A DNA stretch of 64,000 nt, taken from contig NW_026894312.1 of assembly GCF_032452875.1 (NCBI RefSeq), forward strand, positions 1 to 64,000. Reading direction: 5' to 3'. This document shows positions 22,779 through 35,958 of this stretch, in pieces. The position numbers were made by a program, and so were the translations under genes. The notes beneath the pieces are model-generated. The model did no database searches, was not told the DNA's origin, and saw nothing but the letters and a program-made list of their open reading frames with translations. The number at the start of each line of letters is the position of its first letter. Position 1 is the first letter of the stretch. This stretch comes from Bos javanicus (taxonomy: Eukaryota; Chordata; Mammalia; Artiodactyla; Bovidae).

Positions 22779-25700
22779 GCTGATCCCGCACCTCAGCAGG
22801 CACTGATCACGTGCCTGTCATGCAGTGATCAGGTGACTGAGAGGCGCTGATCATGTGACTGCTCATGTGCTGATCAGGTAGCTCTCCTGCACGGATCATG
22901 TGCCTCAGCAGGCAAGAATCAAGCAGCTGAGCAGGCATGAATCCTGCGGCCCAGCTGGCGATTATCAGGCAGCTGAGCAGGCATGAATCCTGCGGCCCAG
23001 CTGGCGATTATCAGGCAGCTGAGCAGGCATGAATCCTGCGGCCCAGCTGGCGATTATCAGGCAGCTGAGCAGGCATGAATCCTGCGGCCCAGCTGGCGAT
23101 TATCAGGCAGCTGAGCAGGCATGAATCCTGCGGCCCAGCTGGCGATTATCAGGCAGCTGAGCAGGCATGAATCCTGCGGCCCAGCTGGCGATTATCAGGC
23201 AGCTGAGCAGGCATGAATCCTGCGGCCCAGCTGGCGATTATCAGGCAGCTGAGCAGGCATGAATCCTGCGGCCCAGCTGGCGATTATCAGGCAGCTGAGC
23301 AGGCATGAATCCTGCGGCCCAGCTGGCGATTATCAGGCAGCTGAGCAGGCATGAATCCTGCGGCCCAGCTGGCGATTATCAGGCAGCTGAGCAGGCATGA
23401 ATCCTGCGGCCCAGCTGGCGATTATCAGGCAGCTGAGCAGGCATGAATCCTGCGGCCCAGCTGGCGATTATCAGGCAGCTGAGCAGGCATGAATCCTGCG
23501 GCCCAGCTGGCGATTATCAGGCAGCTGAGCAGGCATGAATCCTGCGGCCCAGCTGGCGATTATCAGGCAGCTGAGCAGGCATGAATCCTGCGGCCCAGCT
23601 GGCGATTATCAGGCAGCTGAGCAGGCATGAATCCTGCGGCCCAGCTGGCGATTATCAGGCAGCTGAGCAGGCATGAATCCTGCGGCCCAGCTGGCGATTA
23701 TCAGGCAGCTGAGCAGGCATGAATCCTGCGGCCCAGCTGGCGATTATCAGGCAGCTGAGCAGGCGCTGATCCCGCACCTCAGCAGGCACTGATCACGTGC
23801 CTGTCATGCAGTGATCAGGTGACTGAGAGGCGCTGATCATGTGACTGCTCATGTGCTGATCAGGTAGCTCTCCTGCACGGATCATGTGCCTCAGCAGGCA
23901 AGAATCAAGCAGCTGAGCAGGCATGAATCCTGCGGCCCAGCTGGCGATTATCAGGCAGCTGAGCAGGCATGAATCCTGCGGCCCAGCTGGCGATTATCAG
24001 GCAGCTGAGCAGGCATGAATCCTGCGGCCCAGCTGGCGATTATCAGGCAGCTGAGCAGGCATGAATCCTGCGGCCCAGCTGGCGATTATCAGGCAGCTGA
24101 GCAGGCATGAATCCTGCGGCCCAGCTGGCGATTATCAGGCAGCTGAGCAGGCATGAATCCTGCGGCCCAGCTGGCGATTATCAGGCAGCTGAGCAGGCAT
24201 GAATCCTGCGGCCCAGCTGGCGATTATCAGGCAGCTGAGCAGGCGCTGATCCCGCACCTCAGCAGGCACTGATCACGTGCCTGTCATGCAGTGATCAGGT
24301 GACTGAGAGGCGCTGATCATGTGACTGCTCATGTGCTGATCAGGTAGCTCTCCTGCACGGATCATGTGCCTCAGCAGGCAAGAATCAAGCAGCTGAGCAG
24401 GCATGAATCCTGCGGCCCAGCTGGCGATTATCAGGCAGCTGAGCAGGCATGAATCCTGCGGCCCAGCTGGCGATTATCAGGCAGCTGAGCAGGCATGAAT
24501 CCTGCGGCCCAGCTGGCGATTATCAGGCAGCTGAGCAGGCATGAATCCTGCGGCCCAGCTGGCGATTATCAGGCAGCTGAGCAGGCATGAATCCTGCGGC
24601 CCAGCTGGCGATTATCAGGCAGCTGAGCAGGCATGAATCCTGCGGCCCAGCTGGCGATTATCAGGCAGCTGAGCAGGCATGAATCCTGCGGCCCAGCTGG
24701 CGATTATCAGGCAGCTGAGCAGGCATGAATCCTGCGGCCCAGCTGGCGATTATCAGGCAGCTGAGCAGGCATGAATCCTGCGGCCCAGCTGGCGATTATC
24801 AGGCAGCTGAGCAGGCATGAATCCTGCGGCCCAGCTGGCGATTATCAGGCAGCTGAGCAGGCATGAATCCTGCGGCCCAGCTGGCGATTATCAGGCAGCT
24901 GAGCAGGCATGAATCCTGCGGCCCAGCTGGCGATTATCAGGCAGCTGAGCAGGCATGAATCCTGCGGCCCAGCTGGCGATTATCAGGCAGCTGAGCAGGC
25001 ATGAATCCTGCGGCCCAGCTGGCGATTATCAGGCAGCTGAGCAGGCATGAATCCTGCGGCCCAGCTGGCGATTATCAGGCAGCTGAGCAGGCATGAATCC
25101 TGCGGCCCAGCTGGCGATTATCAGGCAGCTGAGCAGGCATGAATCCTGCGGCCCAGCTGGCGATTATCAGGCAGCTGAGCAGGCATGAATCCTGCGGCCC
25201 AGCTGGCGATTATCAGGCAGCTGAGCAGGCATGAATCCTGCGGCCCAGCTGGCGATTATCAGGCAGCTGAGCAGGCATGAATCCTGCGGCCCAGCTGGCG
25301 ATTATCAGGCAGCTGAGCAGGCATGAATCCTGCGGCCCAGCTGGCGATTATCAGGCAGCTGAGCAGGCATGAATCCTGCGGCCCAGCTGGCGATTATCAG
25401 GCAGCTGAGCAGGCATGAATCCTGCGGCCCAGCTGGCGATTATCAGGCAGCTGAGCAGGCATGAATCCTGCGGCCCAGCTGGCGATTATCAGGCAGCTGA
25501 GCAGGCATGAATCCTGCGGCCCAGCTGGCGATTATCAGGCAGCTGAGCAGGCGCTGATCCCGCACCTCAGCAGGCACTGATCACGTGCCTGTCATGCAGT
25601 GATCAGGTGACTGAGAGGCGCTGATCATGTGACTGCTCATGTGCTGATCAGGTAGCTCTCCTGCACGGATCATGTGCCTCAGCAGGCAAGAATCAAGCAG

Positions 25701-27912
25701 CTGAGCAGGCATGAATCCTGCGGCCCAGCTGGCGATTATCAGGCAGCTGAGCAGGCATGAATCCTGCGGCCCAGCTGGCGATTATCAGGCAGCTGAGCAG
25801 GCATGAATCCTGCGGCCCAGCTGGCGATTATCAGGCAGCTGAGCAGGCATGAATCCTGCGGCCCAGCTGGCGATTATCAGGCAGCTGAGCAGGCATGAAT
25901 CCTGCGGCCCAGCTGGCGATTATCAGGCAGCTGAGCAGGCATGAATCCTGCGGCCCAGCTGGCGATTATCAGGCAGCTGAGCAGGCATGAATCCTGCGGC
26001 CCAGCTGGCGATTATCAGGCAGCTGAGCAGGCATGAATCCTGCGGCCCAGCTGGCGATTATCAGGCAGCTGAGCAGGCATGAATCCTGCGGCCCAGCTGG
26101 CGATTATCAGGCAGCTGAGCAGGCATGAATCCTGCGGCCCAGCTGGCGATTATCAGGCAGCTGAGCAGGCATGAATCCTGCGGCCCAGCTGGCGATTATC
26201 AGGCAGCTGAGCAGGCATGAATCCTGCGGCCCAGCTGGCGATTATCAGGCAGCTGAGCAGGCATGAATCCTGCGGCCCAGCTGGCGATTATCAGGCAGCT
26301 GAGCAGGCATGAATCCTGCGGCCCAGCTGGCGATTATCAGGCAGCTGAGCAGGCATGAATCCTGCGGCCCAGCTGGCGATTATCAGGCAGCTGAGCAGGC
26401 ATGAATCCTGCGGCCCAGCTGGCGATTATCAGGCAGCTGAGCAGGCATGAATCCTGCGGCCCAGCTGGCGATTATCAGGCAGCTGAGCAGGCATGAATCC
26501 TGCGGCCCAGCTGGCGATTATCAGGCAGCTGAGCAGGCATGAATCCTGCGGCCCAGCTGGCGATTATCAGGCAGCTGAGCAGGCATGAATCCTGCGGCCC
26601 AGCTGGCGATTATCAGGCAGCTGAGCAGGCATGAATCCTGCGGCCCAGCTGGCGATTATCAGGCAGCTGAGCAGGCATGAATCCTGCGGCCCAGCTGGCG
26701 ATTATCAGGCAGCTGAGCAGGCATGAATCCTGCGGCCCAGCTGGCGATTATCAGGCAGCTGAGCAGGCATGAATCCTGCGGCCCAGCTGGCGATTATCAG
26801 GCAGCTGAGCAGGCATGAATCCTGCGGCCCAGCTGGCGATTATCAGGCAGCTGAGCAGGCATGAATCCTGCGGCCCAGCTGGCGATTATCAGGCAGCTGA
26901 GCAGGCATGAATCCTGCGGCCCAACTGGTGATTATCAGGCAGCTGAGCAGGCATGAATCCTGCGGCCCAGCTGGCGATTATAAAGCAAGTAAGCAGGCGC
27001 TGATCCCGTTCCTCAGCTGGCACAGATCACGTGACTGTCATGCAGTGATCAGGTGACTGAGAGGCGCTGATCATGTGACTGCTCATGTGCTGATCAGGTA
27101 GCTCGCCTGCACGGATCATGTGCCTCAGCAGGCAAGTATCAAGCAGCTGAGCAGGCATGAATCCTTCGGCCCAGCTGGCGATTATCAAGTAGGTGAGCAG
27201 GCATGAATCCTGCGGCCCAGCTGGCGATCATCAAGCAGCTGAGCAGGCGCTGATCCCGCACCTCAGCAGGCACTGATCACGTGCCTGTCATGCAGTGATC
27301 AGGTGACTGAGAGGCGCTGATCATGTGACTGCTCATGTGCTGATCAGGTAGCTCTCCTGCACGGATCATGTGCCTCAGCAGGCAAGAATCAAGCAGCTGA
27401 GCAGGCATGAATCCTGCGGCCCAGCTTGCGATTATCAAGCAGATGAGCAGGCATGAATCCTGCGGCCCACCTGGCGATTATCAGGCAGATGAGCAGGCAT
27501 GAATCCTGCGGCCCAGCTGGCGATTATCAGGCAGCTGAGCAGGCATGAATCCTGCGGCCCAGCTGGCGATTATCAGGCAGCTGAGCAGGCATGAATCCTG
27601 CGGCCCAGCTGGCGATTATCAGGCAGCTGAGCAGGCATGAATCCTGCGGCCCAGCTGGCGATTATCAGGCAGCTGAGCAGGCATGAATCCTGCGGCCCAG
27701 CTGGCGATTATCAGGCAGCTGAGCAGGCATGAATCCTGCGGCCCAGCTGGCGATTATCAGGCAGCTGAGCAGGCATGAATCCTGCGGCCCAGCTGGCGAT
27801 TATCAGGCAGCTGAGCAGGCATGAATCCTGCGGCCCAGCTGGCGATTATCAGGCAGCTGAGCAGGCATGAATCCTGCGGCCCAGCTGGCGATTATCAGGC
27901 AGCTGAGCAGGC
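22779..27912 (+). repeat. 5,134-bp super-repeat, copy 1 (n = 18-7-25-28-2-11)
   Basis: S starts are 22779, 23765, 24245, 25553, 26999 and 27249. The total is 91 monomers plus six S elements, 5,134 bp, equal to copy 2 to the base. Inside, S40 (25553) sits 46 bp later than its counterpart, so the blocks read 25 and 28 instead of 24 and 29. Outside the diverged island, no differences from consensus were seen. Confidence 0.85.
26934..27489 (+). repeat. Diverged island inside the homogeneous core
   Basis: About 25 substitutions and no indels are packed into 556 bp. They include CCAACTGGTG, ATTATAAAGCAAGTAAGC, CCCGTTCCTCAGCTGGC and CACAGATC in S41, GCTCGCCTGC, CAAGTATC, CCTTCGGCC, ATCAAGTAGGTGAGC, CAGCTTGCG and two CAGATGAG words. 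S42 (27249-27406), in the middle, is consensus. Length and register are kept exactly. The counterpart 5,134 bp downstream (32,068-32,623) is consensus. Possible explanations are conversion from a diverged array elsewhere, a relic spared by homogenisation, or a local consensus-quality problem. Confidence 0.9.
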
Positions 27913-30900
27913 GCTGATCCCGCACCTCAGCAGGCACTGATCACGTGCCTGTCATGCAGTGATCAGGTGACTGAGAGGCGCTGATCATGTGACTGCTCAT
28001 GTGCTGATCAGGTAGCTCTCCTGCACGGATCATGTGCCTCAGCAGGCAAGAATCAAGCAGCTGAGCAGGCATGAATCCTGCGGCCCAGCTGGCGATTATC
28101 AGGCAGCTGAGCAGGCATGAATCCTGCGGCCCAGCTGGCGATTATCAGGCAGCTGAGCAGGCATGAATCCTGCGGCCCAGCTGGCGATTATCAGGCAGCT
28201 GAGCAGGCATGAATCCTGCGGCCCAGCTGGCGATTATCAGGCAGCTGAGCAGGCATGAATCCTGCGGCCCAGCTGGCGATTATCAGGCAGCTGAGCAGGC
28301 ATGAATCCTGCGGCCCAGCTGGCGATTATCAGGCAGCTGAGCAGGCATGAATCCTGCGGCCCAGCTGGCGATTATCAGGCAGCTGAGCAGGCATGAATCC
28401 TGCGGCCCAGCTGGCGATTATCAGGCAGCTGAGCAGGCATGAATCCTGCGGCCCAGCTGGCGATTATCAGGCAGCTGAGCAGGCATGAATCCTGCGGCCC
28501 AGCTGGCGATTATCAGGCAGCTGAGCAGGCATGAATCCTGCGGCCCAGCTGGCGATTATCAGGCAGCTGAGCAGGCATGAATCCTGCGGCCCAGCTGGCG
28601 ATTATCAGGCAGCTGAGCAGGCATGAATCCTGCGGCCCAGCTGGCGATTATCAGGCAGCTGAGCAGGCATGAATCCTGCGGCCCAGCTGGCGATTATCAG
28701 GCAGCTGAGCAGGCATGAATCCTGCGGCCCAGCTGGCGATTATCAGGCAGCTGAGCAGGCATGAATCCTGCGGCCCAGCTGGCGATTATCAGGCAGCTGA
28801 GCAGGCATGAATCCTGCGGCCCAGCTGGCGATTATCAGGCAGCTGAGCAGGCATGAATCCTGCGGCCCAGCTGGCGATTATCAGGCAGCTGAGCAGGCGC
28901 TGATCCCGCACCTCAGCAGGCACTGATCACGTGCCTGTCATGCAGTGATCAGGTGACTGAGAGGCGCTGATCATGTGACTGCTCATGTGCTGATCAGGTA
29001 GCTCTCCTGCACGGATCATGTGCCTCAGCAGGCAAGAATCAAGCAGCTGAGCAGGCATGAATCCTGCGGCCCAGCTGGCGATTATCAGGCAGCTGAGCAG
29101 GCATGAATCCTGCGGCCCAGCTGGCGATTATCAGGCAGCTGAGCAGGCATGAATCCTGCGGCCCAGCTGGCGATTATCAGGCAGCTGAGCAGGCATGAAT
29201 CCTGCGGCCCAGCTGGCGATTATCAGGCAGCTGAGCAGGCATGAATCCTGCGGCCCAGCTGGCGATTATCAGGCAGCTGAGCAGGCATGAATCCTGCGGC
29301 CCAGCTGGCGATTATCAGGCAGCTGAGCAGGCATGAATCCTGCGGCCCAGCTGGCGATTATCAGGCAGCTGAGCAGGCGCTGATCCCGCACCTCAGCAGG
29401 CACTGATCACGTGCCTGTCATGCAGTGATCAGGTGACTGAGAGGCGCTGATCATGTGACTGCTCATGTGCTGATCAGGTAGCTCTCCTGCACGGATCATG
29501 TGCCTCAGCAGGCAAGAATCAAGCAGCTGAGCAGGCATGAATCCTGCGGCCCAGCTGGCGATTATCAGGCAGCTGAGCAGGCATGAATCCTGCGGCCCAG
29601 CTGGCGATTATCAGGCAGCTGAGCAGGCATGAATCCTGCGGCCCAGCTGGCGATTATCAGGCAGCTGAGCAGGCATGAATCCTGCGGCCCAGCTGGCGAT
29701 TATCAGGCAGCTGAGCAGGCATGAATCCTGCGGCCCAGCTGGCGATTATCAGGCAGCTGAGCAGGCATGAATCCTGCGGCCCAGCTGGCGATTATCAGGC
29801 AGCTGAGCAGGCATGAATCCTGCGGCCCAGCTGGCGATTATCAGGCAGCTGAGCAGGCATGAATCCTGCGGCCCAGCTGGCGATTATCAGGCAGCTGAGC
29901 AGGCATGAATCCTGCGGCCCAGCTGGCGATTATCAGGCAGCTGAGCAGGCATGAATCCTGCGGCCCAGCTGGCGATTATCAGGCAGCTGAGCAGGCATGA
30001 ATCCTGCGGCCCAGCTGGCGATTATCAGGCAGCTGAGCAGGCATGAATCCTGCGGCCCAGCTGGCGATTATCAGGCAGCTGAGCAGGCATGAATCCTGCG
30101 GCCCAGCTGGCGATTATCAGGCAGCTGAGCAGGCATGAATCCTGCGGCCCAGCTGGCGATTATCAGGCAGCTGAGCAGGCATGAATCCTGCGGCCCAGCT
30201 GGCGATTATCAGGCAGCTGAGCAGGCATGAATCCTGCGGCCCAGCTGGCGATTATCAGGCAGCTGAGCAGGCATGAATCCTGCGGCCCAGCTGGCGATTA
30301 TCAGGCAGCTGAGCAGGCATGAATCCTGCGGCCCAGCTGGCGATTATCAGGCAGCTGAGCAGGCATGAATCCTGCGGCCCAGCTGGCGATTATCAGGCAG
30401 CTGAGCAGGCATGAATCCTGCGGCCCAGCTGGCGATTATCAGGCAGCTGAGCAGGCATGAATCCTGCGGCCCAGCTGGCGATTATCAGGCAGCTGAGCAG
30501 GCATGAATCCTGCGGCCCAGCTGGCGATTATCAGGCAGCTGAGCAGGCATGAATCCTGCGGCCCAGCTGGCGATTATCAGGCAGCTGAGCAGGCATGAAT
30601 CCTGCGGCCCAGCTGGCGATTATCAGGCAGCTGAGCAGGCGCTGATCCCGCACCTCAGCAGGCACTGATCACGTGCCTGTCATGCAGTGATCAGGTGACT
30701 GAGAGGCGCTGATCATGTGACTGCTCATGTGCTGATCAGGTAGCTCTCCTGCACGGATCATGTGCCTCAGCAGGCAAGAATCAAGCAGCTGAGCAGGCAT
30801 GAATCCTGCGGCCCAGCTGGCGATTATCAGGCAGCTGAGCAGGCATGAATCCTGCGGCCCAGCTGGCGATTATCAGGCAGCTGAGCAGGCATGAATCCTG

Positions 30901-33046
30901 CGGCCCAGCTGGCGATTATCAGGCAGCTGAGCAGGCATGAATCCTGCGGCCCAGCTGGCGATTATCAGGCAGCTGAGCAGGCATGAATCCTGCGGCCCAG
31001 CTGGCGATTATCAGGCAGCTGAGCAGGCATGAATCCTGCGGCCCAGCTGGCGATTATCAGGCAGCTGAGCAGGCATGAATCCTGCGGCCCAGCTGGCGAT
31101 TATCAGGCAGCTGAGCAGGCATGAATCCTGCGGCCCAGCTGGCGATTATCAGGCAGCTGAGCAGGCATGAATCCTGCGGCCCAGCTGGCGATTATCAGGC
31201 AGCTGAGCAGGCATGAATCCTGCGGCCCAGCTGGCGATTATCAGGCAGCTGAGCAGGCATGAATCCTGCGGCCCAGCTGGCGATTATCAGGCAGCTGAGC
31301 AGGCATGAATCCTGCGGCCCAGCTGGCGATTATCAGGCAGCTGAGCAGGCATGAATCCTGCGGCCCAGCTGGCGATTATCAGGCAGCTGAGCAGGCATGA
31401 ATCCTGCGGCCCAGCTGGCGATTATCAGGCAGCTGAGCAGGCATGAATCCTGCGGCCCAGCTGGCGATTATCAGGCAGCTGAGCAGGCATGAATCCTGCG
31501 GCCCAGCTGGCGATTATCAGGCAGCTGAGCAGGCATGAATCCTGCGGCCCAGCTGGCGATTATCAGGCAGCTGAGCAGGCATGAATCCTGCGGCCCAGCT
31601 GGCGATTATCAGGCAGCTGAGCAGGCATGAATCCTGCGGCCCAGCTGGCGATTATCAGGCAGCTGAGCAGGCATGAATCCTGCGGCCCAGCTGGCGATTA
31701 TCAGGCAGCTGAGCAGGCATGAATCCTGCGGCCCAGCTGGCGATTATCAGGCAGCTGAGCAGGCATGAATCCTGCGGCCCAGCTGGCGATTATCAGGCAG
31801 CTGAGCAGGCATGAATCCTGCGGCCCAGCTGGCGATTATCAGGCAGCTGAGCAGGCATGAATCCTGCGGCCCAGCTGGCGATTATCAGGCAGCTGAGCAG
31901 GCATGAATCCTGCGGCCCAGCTGGCGATTATCAGGCAGCTGAGCAGGCATGAATCCTGCGGCCCAGCTGGCGATTATCAGGCAGCTGAGCAGGCATGAAT
32001 CCTGCGGCCCAGCTGGCGATTATCAGGCAGCTGAGCAGGCATGAATCCTGCGGCCCAGCTGGCGATTATCAGGCAGCTGAGCAGGCATGAATCCTGCGGC
32101 CCAGCTGGCGATTATCAGGCAGCTGAGCAGGCGCTGATCCCGCACCTCAGCAGGCACTGATCACGTGCCTGTCATGCAGTGATCAGGTGACTGAGAGGCG
32201 CTGATCATGTGACTGCTCATGTGCTGATCAGGTAGCTCTCCTGCACGGATCATGTGCCTCAGCAGGCAAGAATCAAGCAGCTGAGCAGGCATGAATCCTG
32301 CGGCCCAGCTGGCGATTATCAGGCAGCTGAGCAGGCATGAATCCTGCGGCCCAGCTGGCGATTATCAGGCAGCTGAGCAGGCGCTGATCCCGCACCTCAG
32401 CAGGCACTGATCACGTGCCTGTCATGCAGTGATCAGGTGACTGAGAGGCGCTGATCATGTGACTGCTCATGTGCTGATCAGGTAGCTCTCCTGCACGGAT
32501 CATGTGCCTCAGCAGGCAAGAATCAAGCAGCTGAGCAGGCATGAATCCTGCGGCCCAGCTGGCGATTATCAGGCAGCTGAGCAGGCATGAATCCTGCGGC
32601 CCAGCTGGCGATTATCAGGCAGCTGAGCAGGCATGAATCCTGCGGCCCAGCTGGCGATTATCAGGCAGCTGAGCAGGCATGAATCCTGCGGCCCAGCTGG
32701 CGATTATCAGGCAGCTGAGCAGGCATGAATCCTGCGGCCCAGCTGGCGATTATCAGGCAGCTGAGCAGGCATGAATCCTGCGGCCCAGCTGGCGATTATC
32801 AGGCAGCTGAGCAGGCATGAATCCTGCGGCCCAGCTGGCGATTATCAGGCAGCTGAGCAGGCATGAATCCTGCGGCCCAGCTGGCGATTATCAGGCAGCT
32901 GAGCAGGCATGAATCCTGCGGCCCAGCTGGCGATTATCAGGCAGCTGAGCAGGCATGAATCCTGCGGCCCAGCTGGCGATTATCAGGCAGCTGAGCAGGC
33001 ATGAATCCTGCGGCCCAGCTGGCGATTATCAGGCAGCTGAGCAGGC
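27913..33046 (+). repeat. 5,134-bp super-repeat, copy 2 (n = 18-7-24-29-2-11)
   Basis: S starts are 27913, 28899, 29379, 30641, 32133 and 32383. It is uniformly consensus as far as I can read. It ends with the 29-2-11 motif also present at 14,852-17,257; related 24-2-11 and 19-2-11 motifs occur at 55,471 and 61,839. Confidence 0.85.
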
Positions 33047-35958
33047 GCTGATCCCGCACCTCAGCAGGCACTGATCACGTGCCTGTCATGCAGTGATCAG
33101 GTGACTGAGAGGCGCTGATCATGTGACTGCTCATGTGCTGATCAGGTAGCTCTCCTGCACGGATCATGTGCCTCAGCAGGCAAGAATCAAGCAGCTGAGC
33201 AGGCATGAATCCTGCGGCCCAGCTGGCGATTATCAGGCAGCTGAGCAGGCATGAATCCTGCGGCCCAGCTGGCGATTATCAGGCAGCTGAGCAGGCATGA
33301 ATCCTGCGGCCCAGCTGGCGATTATCAGGCAGCTGAGCAGGCATGAATCCTGCGGCCCAGCTGGCGGTTATCAGGCAGCTGAGCAGGCATGAATCCTGCG
33401 GCCCAGCTGGCGATTATCAGGCAGCTGAGCAGGCATGAATCCTGCGGCCCAGCTGGCGATTATCAGGCAGCTGAGCAGGCATGAATCCTGCGGCCCAGCT
33501 GGCGATTATCAGGCAGCTGAGCAGGCATGAATCCTGCGGCCCAGCTGGCGATTATCAGGCAGCTGAGCAGGCATGAATCCTGCGGCCCAGCTGGCGATTA
33601 TCAGGCAGCTGAGCAGGCATGAATCCTGCGGCCCAGCTGGCGATTATCAGGCAGCTGAGCAGGCATGAATCCTGCGGCCCAGCTGGCGATTATCAGGCAG
33701 CTGAGCAGGCATGAATCCTGCGGCCCAGCTGGCGATTATCAGGCAGCTGAGCAGGCATGAATCCTGCGGCCCAGCTGGCGATTATCAGGCAGCTGAGCAG
33801 GCATGAATCCTGCGGCCCAGCTGGCGATTATCAGGCAGCTGAGCAGGCATGAATCCTGCGGCCCAGCTGGCGATTATCAGGCAGCTGAGCAGGCATGAAT
33901 CCTGCGGCCCAGCTGGCGATTATCAGGCAGCTGAGCAGGCATGAATCCTGCGGCCCAGCTGGCGATTATCAGGCAGCTGAGCAGGCATGAATCCTGCGGC
34001 CCAGCTGGCGATTATCAGGCAGCTGAGCAGGCATGAATCCTGCGGCCCAGCTGGCGATTATCAGGCAGCTGAGCAGGCATGAATCCTGCGGCCCAGCTGG
34101 CGATTATCAGGCAGCTGAGCAGGCATGAATCCTGCGGCCCAGCTGGCGATTATCAGGCAGCTGAGCAGGCATGAATCCTGCGGCCCAGCTGGCGATTATC
34201 AGGCAGCTGAGCAGGCATGAATCCTGCGGCCCAGCTGGCGATTATCAGGCAGCTGAGCAGGCATGAATCCTGCGGCCCAGCTGGCGATTATCAGGCAGCT
34301 GAGCAGGCATGAATCCTGCGGCCCAGCTGGCGATTATCAGGCAGCTGAGCAGGCATGAATCCTGCGGCCCAGCTGGCGATTATCAGGCAGCTGAGCAGGC
34401 ATGAATCCTGCGGCCCAGCTGGCGATTATCAGGCAGCTGAGCAGGCATGAATCCTGCGGCCCAGCTGGCGATTATCAGGCAGCTGAGCAGGCATGAATCC
34501 TGCGGCCCAGCTGGCGATTATCAGGCAGCTGAGCAGGCATGAATCCTGCGGCCCAGCTGGCGATTATCAGGCAGCTGAGCAGGCATGAATCCTGCGGCCC
34601 AGCTGGCGATTATCAGGCAGCTGAGCAGGCATGAATCCTGCGGCCCAGCTGGCGATTATCAGGCAGCTGAGCAGGCATGAATCCTGCGGCCCAGCTGGCG
34701 ATTATCAGGCAGCTGAGCAGGCATGAATCCTGCGGCCCAGCTGGCGATTATCAGGCAGCTGAGCAGGCATGAATCCTGCGGCCCAGCTGGCGATTATCAG
34801 GCAGCTGAGCAGGCATGAATCCTGCGGCCCAGCTGGCGATTATCAGGCAGCTGAGCAGGCGCTGATCCCGCACCTCAGCAGGCACTGATCACGTGCCTGT
34901 CATGCAGTGATCAGGTGACTGAGAGGCGCTGATCATGTGACTGCTCATGTGCTGATCAGGTAGCTCTCCTGCACGGATCATGTGCCTCAGCAGGCAAGAA
35001 TCAAGCAGCTGAGCAGGCATGAATCCTGCGGCCCAGCTGGCGATTATCAGGCAGCTGAGCAGGCATGAATCCTGCGGCCCAGCTGGCGATTATCAGGCAG
35101 CTGAGCAGGCATGAATCCTGCGGCCCAGCTGGCGATTATCAGGCAGCTGAGCAGGCATGAATCCTGCGGCCCAGCTGGCGATTATCAGGCAGCTGAGCAG
35201 GCATGAATCCTGCGGCCCAGCTGGCGATTATCAGGCAGCTGAGCAGGCATGAATCCTGCGGCCCAGCTGGCGATTATCAGGCAGCTGAGCAGGCATGAAT
35301 CCTGCGGCCCAGCTGGCGATTATCAGGCAGCTGAGCAGGCGCTGATCCCGCACCTCAGCAGGCACTGATCACGTGCCTGTCATGCAGTGATCAGGTGACT
35401 GAGAGGCGCTGATCATGTGACTGCTCATGTGCTGATCAGGTAGCTCTCCTGCACGGATCATGTGCCTCAGCAGGCAAGAATCAAGCAGCTGAGCAGGCAT
35501 GAATCCTGCGGCCCAGCTGGCGATTATCAGGCAGCTGAGCAGGCATGAATCCTGCGGCCCAGCTGGCGATTATCAGGCAGCTGAGCAGGCATGAATCCTG
35601 CGGCCCAGCTGGCGATTATCAGGCAGCTGAGCAGGCATGAATCCTGCGGCCCAGCTGGCGATTATCAGGCAGCTGAGCAGGCATGAATCCTGCGGCCCAG
35701 CTGGCGATTATCAGGCAGCTGAGCAGGCATGAATCCTGCGGCCCAGCTGGCGATTATCAGGCAGCTGAGCAGGCATGAATCCTGCGGCCCAGCTGGCGAT
35801 TATCAGGCAGCTGAGCAGGCATGAATCCTGCGGCCCAGCTGGCGATTATCAGGCAGCTGAGCAGGCATGAATCCTGCGGCCCAGCTGGCGATTATCAGGC
35901 AGCTGAGCAGGCATGAATCCTGCGGCCCAGCTGGCGATTATCAGGCAGCTGAGCAGGC
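33047..35958 (+). repeat. Homogeneous block n = 36-7-10 (S49-S51)
   Basis: S starts are 33047, 34861 and 35341. It contains the longest subarray in the window (36 monomers, 33,205-34,860). One half-B G lies at 33,367, in monomer 4. Everything else is consensus. The 36-block is too long to match any other block, and may have arisen by fusion or local expansion. Confidence 0.92.
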
